DNA from: Sulfobacillus benefaciens
Lineage (GTDB): Bacteria; Bacillota; Sulfobacillia; Sulfobacillales; Sulfobacillaceae
Reading direction: 5' to 3'
NCBI GenBank assembly: GCA_003023695.1
Contig: PXYW01000019.1
Location: forward strand, 1-57,679
DNA length: 57,679 nt
Below, piece after piece: positions 1 to 8,670 of the stretch. Numbering within the stretch: the first letter of the stretch is position 1; each line of letters opens with the position of its first letter. Both the position numbers and the translations under genes were made by a program. Under the pieces are notes generated by a model. The model was not told where the DNA came from. It was given only the letters and a program-made list of their open reading frames with translations, and did no database searches.

Positions 1-926
1 CGTGTGGGGGTGTGGTTTCTTGTGGCCTGTTGACCGGTTGGGATTTTCGGGGCAGGTGGCAAGTATCCCACATTGACTGTCCCTTTTTCCAACGCAGCAA
101 ACTCAGACGCAGTGCTCGACTCATACTGGTAAATCAGTTTTTTGATCGTAGCCTTATGGCCATCATAGCTGGGGTTGGGAACGAAAGTCCAATACTGGTT
201 GTTAGGTTTGGAGTCCTTGGCCGAATACAGAAACGGCCCATCGACCACCTGATAGTAAGAGTCTTGCGGATCATTGGATACTTGGTTGAGGAATTTCGCC
301 TCGTTGCTCAAACTCTTGTGAATGTCCCAGACCGCCTTCGGCACCGGTGTCACTTGACCCAGCCCGTTATGCAAAAACCACTGGGGATTAGAAGGCTTAT
401 TTAACGTAACAATGACCTTATATGGCCCGTCGGCGGTCACACTTTGCCACCGAGCGGGCAATCCTCCGATCCCTGCCCCACCATAGGTCCACGGCGCATT
501 GCCGGAAGACAGGTATTCCAGCAGTTGCATCGTCCATACCACATCCGACGACGTAACCGGAGCACCATTGGACCAATGCCATTTCTTGTGCAACGTGATG
601 GTATAGACAGTGCCGCTGCTATTCCAAGTAACATTTGAGGCAATGGATCGTGCGTAGTCTACACCATCAGTCCGGGAAATGTGTATCAAAGGCAGATACA
701 TATTGTTGCTCATCAAGCTGTTGTAATCACTATAGGCCGTGTTGGACTCGATGGGAAACCACCAGTTGGGGGCAATCTGAGCAGGCAATGCAACGACGGC
801 AACATCTCCAATCGGGGATTTGGGTGCTGAGGACGTACTGGTCGATGGACTAGAACCGCACCCCGCTAACAGCAACGATGACCCTATAATCGCGGCCGCC
901 GCTGTAGCTACAACACGCTTTGTCAT
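1..926 (-). CDS. ABC transporter substrate-binding lipoprotein, family 5 (partial, C-terminus outside window)
   Basis: Extracellular solute-binding protein of the oligopeptide/dipeptide (SBP family 5) class, which captures peptides outside the membrane for an ABC importer. Translating the minus strand from the ATG at 924-926 gives about 308 residues with no stop before the window edge. The N-terminus has a basic start, a hydrophobic stretch and a lipobox LLAGC with Cys at about residue 23, followed by a Ser/Thr-rich linker, so a lipid-anchored protein is expected. Family-typical stretches include W-x-W-S-N-G-A-P and S-S-D-V-V-W-T. An AGGAGG at 933-938 supports the start. It points away from the permease pair at 2509-4377 but is a plausible partner. 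The exact substrate cannot be read from the sequence. Confidence 0.9.
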   Translation of the reverse strand, partial: MTKRVVATAAAAIIGSSLLLAGCGSSPSTSTSSAPKSPIGDVAVVALPAQIAPNWWFPIESNTAYSDYNSLMSNNMYLPLIHISRTDGVDYARSIASNVTWNSSGTVYTITLHKKWHWSNGAPVTSSDVVWTMQLLEYLSSGNAPWTYGGAGIGGLPARWQSVTADGPYKVIVTLNKPSNPQWFLHNGLGQVTPVPKAVWDIHKSLSNEAKFLNQVSNDPQDSYYQVVDGPFLYSAKDSKPNNQYWTFVPNPSYDGHKATIKKLIYQYESSTASEFAALEKGTVNVGYLPPAPKIPTGQQATRNHTPT

Positions 927-1288
927 TGTCAAACCTCCTGAAATATTTGGTTCCCGGCAATTGCCGAGCAAACTATGGCAACACGACTTCTGGAGCCGAA
1001 TTCGACACAAATTCGTAATTCTCCTTCTTTCCCAATCGGAGCAGCCCGAAATTTCCCAACCTTGCGCTATATCTTCTCTATGTCAGTTATAGTTGCGCCA
1101 AGACCGCCAAAATTCACGGCGGTTTCAGCGATGAACGTTCGACACGCAGCGAACGTGTGTGGCACATCGCCCCTTGTCGTAACCGCTGAGATCCTTATTG
1201 CAAGAGCTCATGAGATTGCCGGCAAACCGCCATGACAGCCGAAAGTCAGCCAGCGGCACATGCGTTTACCATTAGAGACGGACGCTTG
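927..1288. other. Intergenic region upstream of binding-lipoprotein gene
   Basis: No convincing gene in these 362 bases. The AGGAGG of the lipoprotein gene lies at its left end. A 6-bp inverted repeat, ACCGCC (1103-1108) and GGCGGT (1118-1123) separated by 9 bases, is the only clear structure. It could be an operator or part of a terminator for the CorA gene that ends at 1289. I found no confident -10/-35 pair on the minus strand. Confidence 0.5.
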
Positions 1289-2203
1289 TCACAACCACCG
1301 CCGTTGCCTAAAGATTGCTAACAAGGTCATCGACATCAATATCACTGCGCCGATCACTAAGAAGAAGCCCCATGGATGGTGCTGTCCTGGAAGATAGTCA
1401 AAATTCATTCCGTACAAGGCAGCGACCAAGGACGCCGGAACAAACAAGACCGTGACTAAGGTGAGTTTCTTAACAATTTCGTTGAGGCGATTGGACACGC
1501 TGCCTAAATATATGTCAAGAGCGGAGTTCACCAATTCGCGATAAATGTCGGCAGAATCAAACAGACGGATTACATGGTCATAAAGCTGGAAACTCCACTC
1601 CGAGGCGGACGATTGGTTGCCATCGGTATCCCAATAGCGCACCAATTGATAACTGGCATCACGTTCTGATGCCAAGATATGCCGTAATTTCAATATCTCC
1701 CGCTTCAATCGGAAGATTTCCTGTTGAATGTGCGCTTGTCCTGCTGACGCATTAAAGACGTCATGCTCGATTCCGGCCAGTCGGTCATTAAACACGTCCA
1801 ATATGGTAAAGGTGTCCTCAACCAACTCGTCTAATAAATAGTAGGTCAGGGTATTACTGTCATATTCTAAATCAGAATGTGCCGAAATTTTCTCGCTGAC
1901 TCTGTCCAAGGCCTTCAACGAGACGGTGCTCCAACTAATGATATTTGAGGACTGCACGGCCATGTGGAACGGCACCACTTCGAGCATCTCCGCATGAGAT
2001 CGCATTTTAAACCCGTAGAAACGCACATAGTAACATGTCGCATAACGGTCAAACGTGGCGCGGTAACTTTCGTAGGGCATAGGCAAAGAAATCTGGTGTG
2101 ATGACAAAACCTGAACCAGTTCTGACTCTGGTGGATCCACCAGATGCGTCCAAGTGATCTTTTGGTTTTGATGTCCCGACAGCCGTACCACCTCTTTGCG
2201 CAC
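1289..2203 (-). CDS. corA: CorA-family divalent metal channel
   Basis: Membrane transporter of the CorA family (Mg2+, possibly Co2+ or Ni2+). The 304-residue protein has a long soluble N-terminal region and ends with two transmembrane helices. The signature G-M-N follows the first helix at about residue 265, in the context YGMNFDYLPG, and the basic tail RQRRWL ends the protein. Length and architecture are typical. The start is a GTG at 2201-2203 with a GAGGTGG-like ribosome-binding site just upstream. It is divergent from the permease genes that begin at 2509. Ion specificity cannot be decided from the sequence. Confidence 0.9.
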   Translation of the reverse strand: MRKEVVRLSGHQNQKITWTHLVDPPESELVQVLSSHQISLPMPYESYRATFDRYATCYYVRFYGFKMRSHAEMLEVVPFHMAVQSSNIISWSTVSLKALDRVSEKISAHSDLEYDSNTLTYYLLDELVEDTFTILDVFNDRLAGIEHDVFNASAGQAHIQQEIFRLKREILKLRHILASERDASYQLVRYWDTDGNQSSASEWSFQLYDHVIRLFDSADIYRELVNSALDIYLGSVSNRLNEIVKKLTLVTVLFVPASLVAALYGMNFDYLPGQHHPWGFFLVIGAVILMSMTLLAIFRQRRWL

Positions 2204-2345
2204 ATCACCACCTCATGCGCTATCCTGTCCCCGCACCACTCGAATTATGCCGATCGTTCTCTCCAATTTCGGCAGCAAGCAACCCCAAACAATGGGAGAT
2301 TTCCGACCTATCGTCGCACAATCCCAGCCATGCCAAGAACTGCAA

Positions 2346-2375
2346 TTGACTTTTGTCGGTTAAGGTCCCTATAAT
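2346..2375 (+). promoter_or_regulatory. Sigma-A-type promoter for the dipeptide permease operon
   Basis: TTGACT (2346-2351) and a perfect TATAAT (2370-2375) are separated by 18 bases, a good vegetative promoter about 135 bases before the first permease start. Confidence 0.7.
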
Positions 2376-2429
2376 ACACTGTCAATAATATTTTGAGCAC
2401 TTAGGAAATCCTTTCTTCCACGGACTCGT

Positions 2430-2435
2430 TATAAT
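2430..2435 (+). promoter_or_regulatory. Second -10 element upstream of the permease operon
   Basis: Another perfect TATAAT, followed by ACA as in the upstream promoter. No good -35 hexamer stands at the usual distance, so it may be a second start site helped by an activator, or a chance match. Confidence 0.35.
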
Positions 2436-2508
2436 ACAGCAAAGCGTATCGAAAGGTTTCAACGGATTGTCCAACGTATTGTATCTATCCGGCTAGGAGA
2501 GAACGCGC

Positions 2509-3405
2509 ATGATACCTGAGACCCTCACCGAAGCGGTGACTGAGGCACCGATACTGGATACGCAAAGCCGGTCCCGCGAGTGGCAAGCCTTCCGCCACAA
2601 CCCGTTGGCCGTAGCCGGCGTCATTGGTTTGGCATTCCTCATTTTGTTCAGTTTTGTCGGCCCTTTGATTTACCATGGCAGCACCACGACACCGCACCTG
2701 CTGGCCACGTTACAACCGCCCTCGGCACAGTTCCCGCTGGGTACAGACAGCTTAGGCCGCGACAATCTCGCCCGCATGATGGTGGGCGGCCAATTGTCGT
2801 TAGAAGTCGGATTTGCCGCCGCATTCATGGCCACCTTTATCGGCGTGGTGTATGGGCTCATTAGCGGCATGGCCACCAAATGGGTCGACGTGATTCTGAT
2901 GCGGGTGGTCGATATCTTTATCGCGATCCCCAGCTTATTCTTGTTGCTGTTTGTCGACTCCGTCTTTCATCCTAGTGCCGCGCTGTTGGTCATTGTCATC
3001 GGGTCCCTGTCCTGGTTCGCCATGGCCCGTATGGTCCGGTCCGAGGTTCTGACCCTCAAACGGCGGGACTATGTCGAAGCCGCGCGTGCAGTAGGCGCCA
3101 GCAATTGGCGGATTATGTTTCGCGAGTTGCTGCCCAATGTGATGGGCGTGGTGGTGGTCAATGCCACGTTTCAAGTGGCGGATGCCATTTTAACCGTGGC
3201 GGGGTTGAGTTTCCTGGGCTTGGGTCTCCCACCGCCGACCCCGAACTGGGGCGAAATGCTGTCGTCGTCGATGTCCTATATGTTTCAAAATGCGTGGTGG
3301 TTGATTTATCCGCCGGGCGTCGCGATTTTGATCGTCGAGCTGTCGGTGAACTTTATTGGCGATGCCTTGCGTCAGGCGTTTGATCCGCGCCTCAGAAAGG
3401 CCTAA
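2509..3405 (+). CDS. dppC: Dipeptide/oligopeptide ABC transporter permease, DppC type
   Basis: Integral membrane subunit of a dipeptide/oligopeptide/nickel-type ABC importer. The 298-residue protein has the DppC N-terminal part (a basic segment, then a first helix at about residues 35-57), the conserved PLGTDSLGRDNLAR stretch, and about five further helices. The cytoplasmic EAA loop, EAARAVGASNWRIMFRE, contacts the ATPase. It ends with FDPRLRKA, usual for the family. An AGGAGAG precedes the ATG. The B-type permease follows after 18 bases, so the two are co-transcribed. The order C before B is the reverse of the common one, and no ATPase gene is in the window. Confidence 0.93.
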   Translation: MIPETLTEAVTEAPILDTQSRSREWQAFRHNPLAVAGVIGLAFLILFSFVGPLIYHGSTTTPHLLATLQPPSAQFPLGTDSLGRDNLARMMVGGQLSLEVGFAAAFMATFIGVVYGLISGMATKWVDVILMRVVDIFIAIPSLFLLLFVDSVFHPSAALLVIVIGSLSWFAMARMVRSEVLTLKRRDYVEAARAVGASNWRIMFRELLPNVMGVVVVNATFQVADAILTVAGLSFLGLGLPPPTPNWGEMLSSSMSYMFQNAWWLIYPPGVAILIVELSVNFIGDALRQAFDPRLRKA

Positions 3406-3423
3406 GGAAGGAGGAGCCAGGGC

Positions 3424-4377
3424 GTGTTTAAATTTGTTCTGCAACGGTTGATTCAATCGATTCCCTCCATGCTGGGCGTCACCATCATTGGCTTTTTCCT
3501 CGTGCATATCGTGCCGGGAGGTCCGGCCCAAGCCATGCTCGGACCTAAAGCTACCCCGCTGCGCATTGAGCAAATTAATCGGGAGTTTGGCCTGAACAAG
3601 CCGTTGCCGGTCCAATATATCCATTGGCTGGGGCAATTGTTGCAAGGCAATCTCGGGGTCTCATACTATTACAATGAATCGGTGTGGTCCCTCATTATGA
3701 CCAACATGCCGCGCACGCTCTCCATCGTCGGCATCGGCATCGTGATTGCTCATGTGGTCTCCATTTTGCTCGGCAGTATCCAAGCCTACTTTCACGATAC
3801 CAAGTTCGACTATGTGATGACCGCCCTGACCTACTTTTTTTACTCCATGCCATATTTTTGGCTGGGGATTATTATCATCCTGGTGTTTAGCATCAACTTG
3901 GGCTGGTTCCCCAGCGGCGGTCTGTCCAATCCCTTGAACCCCAACCCCGGCTTTGGCTCTTGGGTCGCGCATACCACCTTGCCCGTACTGACGCTCGTGC
4001 TGGGGACCGTGGCCGGGTGGGGCCGCTATATGCGCACGTCGATGACCGAGCACTTGGTGCAAGACTACGTCCGGACGGCGCGCGCCAAAGGTCTCAAGGA
4101 ATCGGTGGTCGTGTTAAAACACGCGCTCCGCAATTCTGTGCTGCCCTTGATCACTTTGCTGGGATTTGCCTTGCCCAGTTTATTCTCCGGCGTGTTGCTC
4201 ATCGAAGTGATTTTCAATTACCCGGGGATGGGGCTCTTGTTCTGGGATGCAGCCAACCAACGCGATTACCCGATTATCATGGGGGTGGTTGTCATTACGG
4301 GATTTCTTACCATCCTCGGCAATTTGTTGGCGGACTTGCTTTATGGGTTAGTGGATCCTCGCATTCAATACAACTAA
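3424..4377 (+). CDS. dppB: Dipeptide/oligopeptide ABC transporter permease, DppB type
   Basis: Partner permease of the preceding gene. The 317-residue protein starts with the DppB signature (MFKFVLQRLIQSIPSMLGV), carries six predicted helices and the EAA-loop segment VRTARAKGLKESVVVLKHALRN, and ends with the typical VDPRIQYN. The start is a GTG with a strong GGAGGAG site 8-14 bases upstream. G+C in this gene pair is roughly 55-60%, above the flanking genes, which may reflect transfer or expression level. It probably works with one of the two binding lipoproteins in this window; the ATPases must be encoded elsewhere. Confidence 0.93.
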   Translation: MFKFVLQRLIQSIPSMLGVTIIGFFLVHIVPGGPAQAMLGPKATPLRIEQINREFGLNKPLPVQYIHWLGQLLQGNLGVSYYYNESVWSLIMTNMPRTLSIVGIGIVIAHVVSILLGSIQAYFHDTKFDYVMTALTYFFYSMPYFWLGIIIILVFSINLGWFPSGGLSNPLNPNPGFGSWVAHTTLPVLTLVLGTVAGWGRYMRTSMTEHLVQDYVRTARAKGLKESVVVLKHALRNSVLPLITLLGFALPSLFSGVLLIEVIFNYPGMGLLFWDAANQRDYPIIMGVVVITGFLTILGNLLADLLYGLVDPRIQYN

Positions 4378-4438
4378 CATGCAGCGATATTGCCCTGTCA
4401 CAGGTAAATTGTGGCGGGGCATTGCTGTTTGTCGATGG

Positions 4439-4444
4439 TATAAT
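4439..4444 (+). promoter_or_regulatory. -10 element placed for a leaderless transcript
   Basis: A perfect TATAAT ends only six bases before the ATG at 4451. Transcription would start at or next to the initiation codon. No Shine-Dalgarno sequence is visible between promoter and ATG, and no strong -35 hexamer stands at 16-18 bases. Confidence 0.5.
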
Positions 4445-4450
4445 GGCGTT

Positions 4451-6013
4451 ATGAAAATCCGTCCGACATTGCCGAAGCTGGGGGCACTGACCGCAGCGGT
4501 TTTCTTGGCAGGGTGTGGAGCCCCCCATATAACGTTGCCCCGGCGTGGCGACATATTGCGCCGTCCCACCCTAAATATCGTGGCTCAGGGATCCTCAACG
4601 TTAAATCCGGTGGGATCTTATGACAATACGCCTGCAGCAGCAATAGACCAACTAATGTGGAATGGTTTGGTGAATATTGCTCCCAATGGCACCATCATCC
4701 CAGATTTGGCCATGCACTGGACCATCGCCAACCACTACCAGGAATTCGTCGTAGCTCTCGACCCTCGGGCCAAATGGTGGAACGGACGACCCATTACTGC
4801 ACATGACGTGGTGTGGACCTATCAATTTTACCAAAACAGGTACAGCGGTTTTCACGGATATCGCGCTTTAGACCGCCTAATCCGCTCAGTGTCAGCGGTA
4901 TCCCCAACCCAGGTAGCGTTTCGCTTGAATCATCCGGACCCCGGATTTTTAGCTGACTGGGCGTCCCAGGGATCTAATGTGTTCATTCTACCGGCGTTTG
5001 CCTTGGATCACCTGCCGACCAGCCAAGTCATTAAAGCCAAAGCGCTGAGCGAACCTCTGGATTTTATTGGCACCGGCGCATTTCGGCCCATTTCCCTGTC
5101 ATCTCGCTATTTGGCTCTGCGGGCAGTACCGCGATATTTTGAGGGGACACCCAAAATTTCCTATATTTTTTGGCGCACTTCCCCTCCTCGCCATGTGACT
5201 AAACTCTCGGCCGTTTTATGGCTAACACCGCCAACATCAAAAATTCCGGGTTTGGAGCCGCTCTGGTCCGAAGATGGTCACTACTGGATCCTGCTGGCCA
5301 ACATGCATGACGGGATCCTGCGCAACTACCAAGCTTTAAGAGGGCTCTACCAAGGGCTGGATCGGGCCGCTGTTGCCCGACTTGGCGATGGTCAAATTGC
5401 CAATGGGCCGCTCCCTCCCTCCAATTGGTTTGCCAACCCGTTGCTAGAACCTCCAGCCTTTAGTCCTCGGTCGGCAACTATTGCCACGGCGTCCTTTAAG
5501 CACCAAGTAATGCCGATTTTAGTCGATAGTGATCGGCCCCGAGAGGTTCTGGCCTGCCGCAATATTGCCCACCAAGGCCAAAGCCTCGGGATCGCCTTTC
5601 GCTGCAATCCGCAACCCCAAAGGGCATTTTACTCCGATCTGCAACATGGTCGATTTGTCTGGGCGTTTGTCAATCGGGCCGCTTCGCCAGTGGGTTGGGT
5701 ATTTTCCCAATACTACGGCGGGTTAACGCCTCCTTTGGGGCAAAACCTGGGCAGTTACAGCAACCCTGACACCAATCGAGCGTTACTGGCAACCATGATT
5801 ACCACTGAGAACACTCAGCACATGATAGCCCTCTATCAGTTGCAAGAGGCCTTAGTGAAATATCCTCCCGGCATCTTTTTAGCCTGGCCACAACGAGCGG
5901 TTTGGGTCAGCAGCAATTTCACTGGGTATCAACCCAATCCATACGTGGCCTTCTTTCAGCCGCAGTCGTGGTACTTGATTTTGCCCAAAGCCGTCAAAAA
6001 AGCCGGAGGCTAA
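4451..6013 (+). CDS. Peptide-type ABC transporter substrate-binding lipoprotein
   Basis: SBP family 5 lipoprotein of 520 residues. The N-terminus MKIRPTLPKLGALTA leads to the lipobox FLAGC (Cys22), the expected lipid-anchoring site. Family features include W-W-N-G-R-P-I-T-A-H-D-V-V-W at about residues 115-130 and LDFIGTGAFRP near the middle. I chose the ATG at 4451 because it gives a proper signal peptide; longer upstream reading frames do not. There is no obvious ribosome-binding site, but a TATAAT lies just upstream, suggesting leaderless translation. It follows the permease pair by 73 bases and is the likely binding partner, apparently with its own promoter. It is more divergent in sequence than the lipoprotein at the window start. 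Confidence 0.85.
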   Translation: MKIRPTLPKLGALTAAVFLAGCGAPHITLPRRGDILRRPTLNIVAQGSSTLNPVGSYDNTPAAAIDQLMWNGLVNIAPNGTIIPDLAMHWTIANHYQEFVVALDPRAKWWNGRPITAHDVVWTYQFYQNRYSGFHGYRALDRLIRSVSAVSPTQVAFRLNHPDPGFLADWASQGSNVFILPAFALDHLPTSQVIKAKALSEPLDFIGTGAFRPISLSSRYLALRAVPRYFEGTPKISYIFWRTSPPRHVTKLSAVLWLTPPTSKIPGLEPLWSEDGHYWILLANMHDGILRNYQALRGLYQGLDRAAVARLGDGQIANGPLPPSNWFANPLLEPPAFSPRSATIATASFKHQVMPILVDSDRPREVLACRNIAHQGQSLGIAFRCNPQPQRAFYSDLQHGRFVWAFVNRAASPVGWVFSQYYGGLTPPLGQNLGSYSNPDTNRALLATMITTENTQHMIALYQLQEALVKYPPGIFLAWPQRAVWVSSNFTGYQPNPYVAFFQPQSWYLILPKAVKKAGG

Positions 6014-6023
6014 AGCCCCCGGC
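6002..6023. terminator. Hairpin between convergent binding-lipoprotein and spoIVA genes
   Basis: GCCGGAGGC and GCCCCCGGC pair in 8 of 9 positions around a TAAA loop. The hairpin overlaps the stop codon of the lipoprotein gene and lies 15 bases before the end of spoIVA. There is no T-run, so a factor-independent terminator is only probable. Confidence 0.45.
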
Positions 6024-6037
6024 CGTGGTTGATGACG

Positions 6038-7516
6038 CTAGATGATAATGCAAATGAGGCCGCCGGAACCCTCGTTTATGATGCGTTGCAAGGTTTCCTG
6101 CAACTTTTCCTGCGCATTTTCCGGCATCTTAAACAATTTGGATTGAATGCTCTCCCGTACCAGGTCGTGAAGCGATTTGCCAAACAAATTCGTCTCCCAA
6201 AGGCGCTTGGGGTCATCCTCGAATTGCTCCATCAAGTACTGCACCAATTCGTCCGCCTGTCGTTCCGTGCCGATAATGGGCGTAATCTCCGTTTCGATAT
6301 CGGCGCGAATCATGTGAATGGATGGGGCCGTCGCTTTAAGCTTAACGCCAAACTGTGCTCCACGGCGAATCGGCTCCGGCTCTTCCAGCACCAGCTCCGT
6401 TAAACTTGGCGCCACCATCCCGTATCCGGTAGCACGTACTTCCCTAATAGCTTCTTCCACTTTGTCCCATTCCGACTTGGCGGCGACATATTCCCGCCAC
6501 AGTTTCATGATATCGCCCCGTGCGGCAACATGTCGGTCGGCCAATTCTCCCAGCACCCGGTAATACAGTTCATCGCGGGAACCCACCGAAATTTCCGCCA
6601 CCCCTGTGCCAAGATCCATGTGGGTTAGACGGACTTCATCAGCGTAGTCGTAACTGGCTAACCCGCGCACCGCCGGGTCGACATCCCTCAATCGTTGAAT
6701 GCTGGCCCGTGCTTCCTCCAATGACAATTCAAATTGTTTTCGCAGCCAATGGCTGGTTGGCAACGCCTCCACCCAATCCACCAATTGGAACTGGATTTCG
6801 GCCACTGGAAATTCATACAGCACTTGTTCCAACACTAGGGCAATGTCTTCTTGCCGCAGTTCCAAACAATTTATGGGCAATACCGGCACATCATACTGCT
6901 CCGATAAGTCCTGTGCCAGTTGTGCGGTCTCTTCGGCGTAAGGTTGAGCAGTGTTTAACACAACGACGAAAGGCTTTGCCAATTCTTTCAACTCACCAAC
7001 CACCCGTTCTTCCGGCGCAATAAATACCTCGCGCGGAAGTTCACCAAAGCTGCCATCCGAAGTAATCACCAATCCAATCGTGGAATGGTCGGTAATCACC
7101 TTCTGGGTGCCAATTTCTGCCGCCTCTTCAAAGGGCATTGCTTGATCCGACCAAGGCGTCATTACCATGCGATCCCCTTCTTGCTCGGTATACCCCAATG
7201 CCCCACTTACTGCATACCCCACGCAATCTACCAAACGCGCACGAAACGAAATTGCATCGTTGAGGTGGATTTCAACACCATCATCCGGGATAAATTTAGG
7301 TTCGGTAGTCATTACGGTGCGCCCGGTGCCGCTTTGCGGCAGGGAATCCACAGCTCTCTCGCGTTCATTAGGATCATCAATGGCAGGCAGAATCATCCGT
7401 TCCATAAAACGCTTGATAAAAGTGGACTTGCCGGTGCGGACCGGACCCACGACACCTAGATATACATCGCCGCCAGTTCGTTCGGCTAAGTCCTTAAACA
7501 GGTCAAACTTCTCCAT
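6038..7516 (-). CDS. spoIVA: Stage IV sporulation protein A (spore coat basement ATPase)
   Basis: Morphogenetic ATPase that polymerises on the forespore surface and anchors the coat in the mother cell. The protein has 492 residues, the usual length. It has the near-invariant N-terminus MEKFDLFKDLAERTGGDVYL, a Walker A motif GPVRTGKST at about residues 26-34, the segment DCVGYAVSGALGY, and a hydrophobic C-terminal tail ending ICIII. I chose the ATG at 7514-7516, which has GGGAGG about ten bases upstream; longer in-frame starts have no homologous sequence. It sits next to gpsA and der, as in Bacillus. Confidence 0.97.
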   Translation of the reverse strand: MEKFDLFKDLAERTGGDVYLGVVGPVRTGKSTFIKRFMERMILPAIDDPNERERAVDSLPQSGTGRTVMTTEPKFIPDDGVEIHLNDAISFRARLVDCVGYAVSGALGYTEQEGDRMVMTPWSDQAMPFEEAAEIGTQKVITDHSTIGLVITSDGSFGELPREVFIAPEERVVGELKELAKPFVVVLNTAQPYAEETAQLAQDLSEQYDVPVLPINCLELRQEDIALVLEQVLYEFPVAEIQFQLVDWVEALPTSHWLRKQFELSLEEARASIQRLRDVDPAVRGLASYDYADEVRLTHMDLGTGVAEISVGSRDELYYRVLGELADRHVAARGDIMKLWREYVAAKSEWDKVEEAIREVRATGYGMVAPSLTELVLEEPEPIRRGAQFGVKLKATAPSIHMIRADIETEITPIIGTERQADELVQYLMEQFEDDPKRLWETNLFGKSLHDLVRESIQSKLFKMPENAQEKLQETLQRIINEGSGGLICIII

Positions 7517-7583
7517 CCTTATGGTTCCCTCCCTTGTTTGCTGCCAAATGGGTTGGCGCCGGTCCTCGCCTTGTCCCGGGATC

Positions 7584-7612
7584 ACCCTATGAATGACAGT
7601 AGCAGGATATGA
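7584..7612 (-). promoter_or_regulatory. Candidate sigma-E promoter of spoIVA
   Basis: On the minus strand TCATATC (plus 7606-7612) and CATAGGGT (plus 7584-7591) are separated by 14 bases. This resembles the sigma-E pattern known from Bacillus (-35 CATATT-like, -10 CATACAAT-like, spacer 13-15). It lies about 70 bases before spoIVA, which is sigma-E dependent in B. subtilis. Confidence 0.45.
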
Positions 7613-7656
7613 GGAAACTCGTGAGATAATGCCAGGGTTTGGAAAAGAAATTTGCC

Positions 7657-8670
7657 CTAGGGGTCTGATTCCCCGACAAACGCACGCGTCATTAACTTGA
7701 TCACGGCATGAGAGACCTGTGTTCCATGGAATATATCCACCACTGCGTCTGTGATGGGGAGAGGTACACCCAAACGTTGACCCAATTCTTGTGCGGCATA
7801 GGCAGTAGGTACTCCTTCTACAACCATTTGAGTACTGTTTAAAATTTGGTCTAACCTCAACCCTTTTCCGAGTTGCTCGCCACACCAGCGGTTTCGGGAA
7901 TGAGACGAGGAAGCGGTCACCACCATATCTCCTAATCCCGACAATCCGGCTAGTGTTGCCAATTGCGCGCCTAACCGGACTGCTAAGCGCCCCATTTCAT
8001 GCAAGCCCCGTGTCATCAGAGCGGCTTTAGCACTTTCCCCCAGTCCTGACTGGTGTGCAATGCCCACTGCAATGGCCAGCACATTTTTTAATGCGCCGCC
8101 CAGTTCTACGCCGATCCGATCTGGTTGATGGTACAAACGCAAATTAGCCCGCCCCAGTCGCTCAGTCCACTCTAGAAACACCTCTGGAGTACAGGATACC
8201 GCCGTGGCCGCGGGAAGCCCCTGGCTTATATCAAAAGCCAAGTTAGGGCCACCAAGCACGCCTAGCGCGCGATCTTTATCATCACCCCATTCCTCCCGCA
8301 ATACTTCGGACATTCTGAGATGAGTGCTAATTTCTAAACCTTTGACTGCCGACAGCACCTGCAAATCTTTATGCACCCACGGACGCAGTTGACGCGCCAA
8401 TTGCCGCAGGTGCTGACTTGGCACTACCATAATCCAGTGCGACGAGGAAATTGCTGCGGCCGCGATATTCATTGTGGGCACGACCCGGCGATGCAATACC
8501 AGATGGGGCAAAAATTCCGGATGCTGGCGCCTTTCTAGCAAGGCATGGTAGACTTCTTCGCGGCGACAATAGAGGGAAACTCGGGCCCCCGAACGGGCGG
8601 CAACATCCGCAAGGGTAAGCCCCCAGTTGCCCGTGCCGAAAACGGCGACCGAGGGCACATTTTCAGTCAT
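7657..8670 (-). CDS. gpsA: Glycerol-3-phosphate dehydrogenase [NAD(P)+]
   Basis: Reduces dihydroxyacetone phosphate to sn-glycerol 3-phosphate, the backbone for phospholipids. The 337-residue cytoplasmic protein begins MTENVPSVAVFGTGNWGLTLA, with a glycine-rich nucleotide-binding motif. It contains VVPSQHLR, SAVKGLE, LGGPNLA and the catalytic-Lys segment GGALKNVLAIAVGIA. The chosen ATG overlaps the end of der by eight bases, so translation is probably coupled; the longer frame to 8811 lies inside der. The tandem der-gpsA arrangement upstream of spoIVA matches Bacillus. Confidence 0.95.
   Translation of the reverse strand: MTENVPSVAVFGTGNWGLTLADVAARSGARVSLYCRREEVYHALLERRQHPEFLPHLVLHRRVVPTMNIAAAAISSSHWIMVVPSQHLRQLARQLRPWVHKDLQVLSAVKGLEISTHLRMSEVLREEWGDDKDRALGVLGGPNLAFDISQGLPAATAVSCTPEVFLEWTERLGRANLRLYHQPDRIGVELGGALKNVLAIAVGIAHQSGLGESAKAALMTRGLHEMGRLAVRLGAQLATLAGLSGLGDMVVTASSSHSRNRWCGEQLGKGLRLDQILNSTQMVVEGVPTAYAAQELGQRLGVPLPITDAVVDIFHGTQVSHAVIKLMTRAFVGESDP

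Larger units (their letters stand above)
2204..2508. other. Divergent intergenic region between corA and the permease operon
   Basis: No gene seen in these 305 bases. The right half holds two plus-strand promoter-like elements (listed separately) that would drive the permease operon. The ribosome-binding site of the first permease, AGGAGAG, lies at about 2496-2502. The left half carries the corA translation start region. Confidence 0.6.

Noticed and set aside
12-404. 130-residue plus-strand frame at the window start
   Set aside because: It is the shadow of the binding-lipoprotein gene, which has a signal peptide, lipobox and ribosome-binding site on the other strand.
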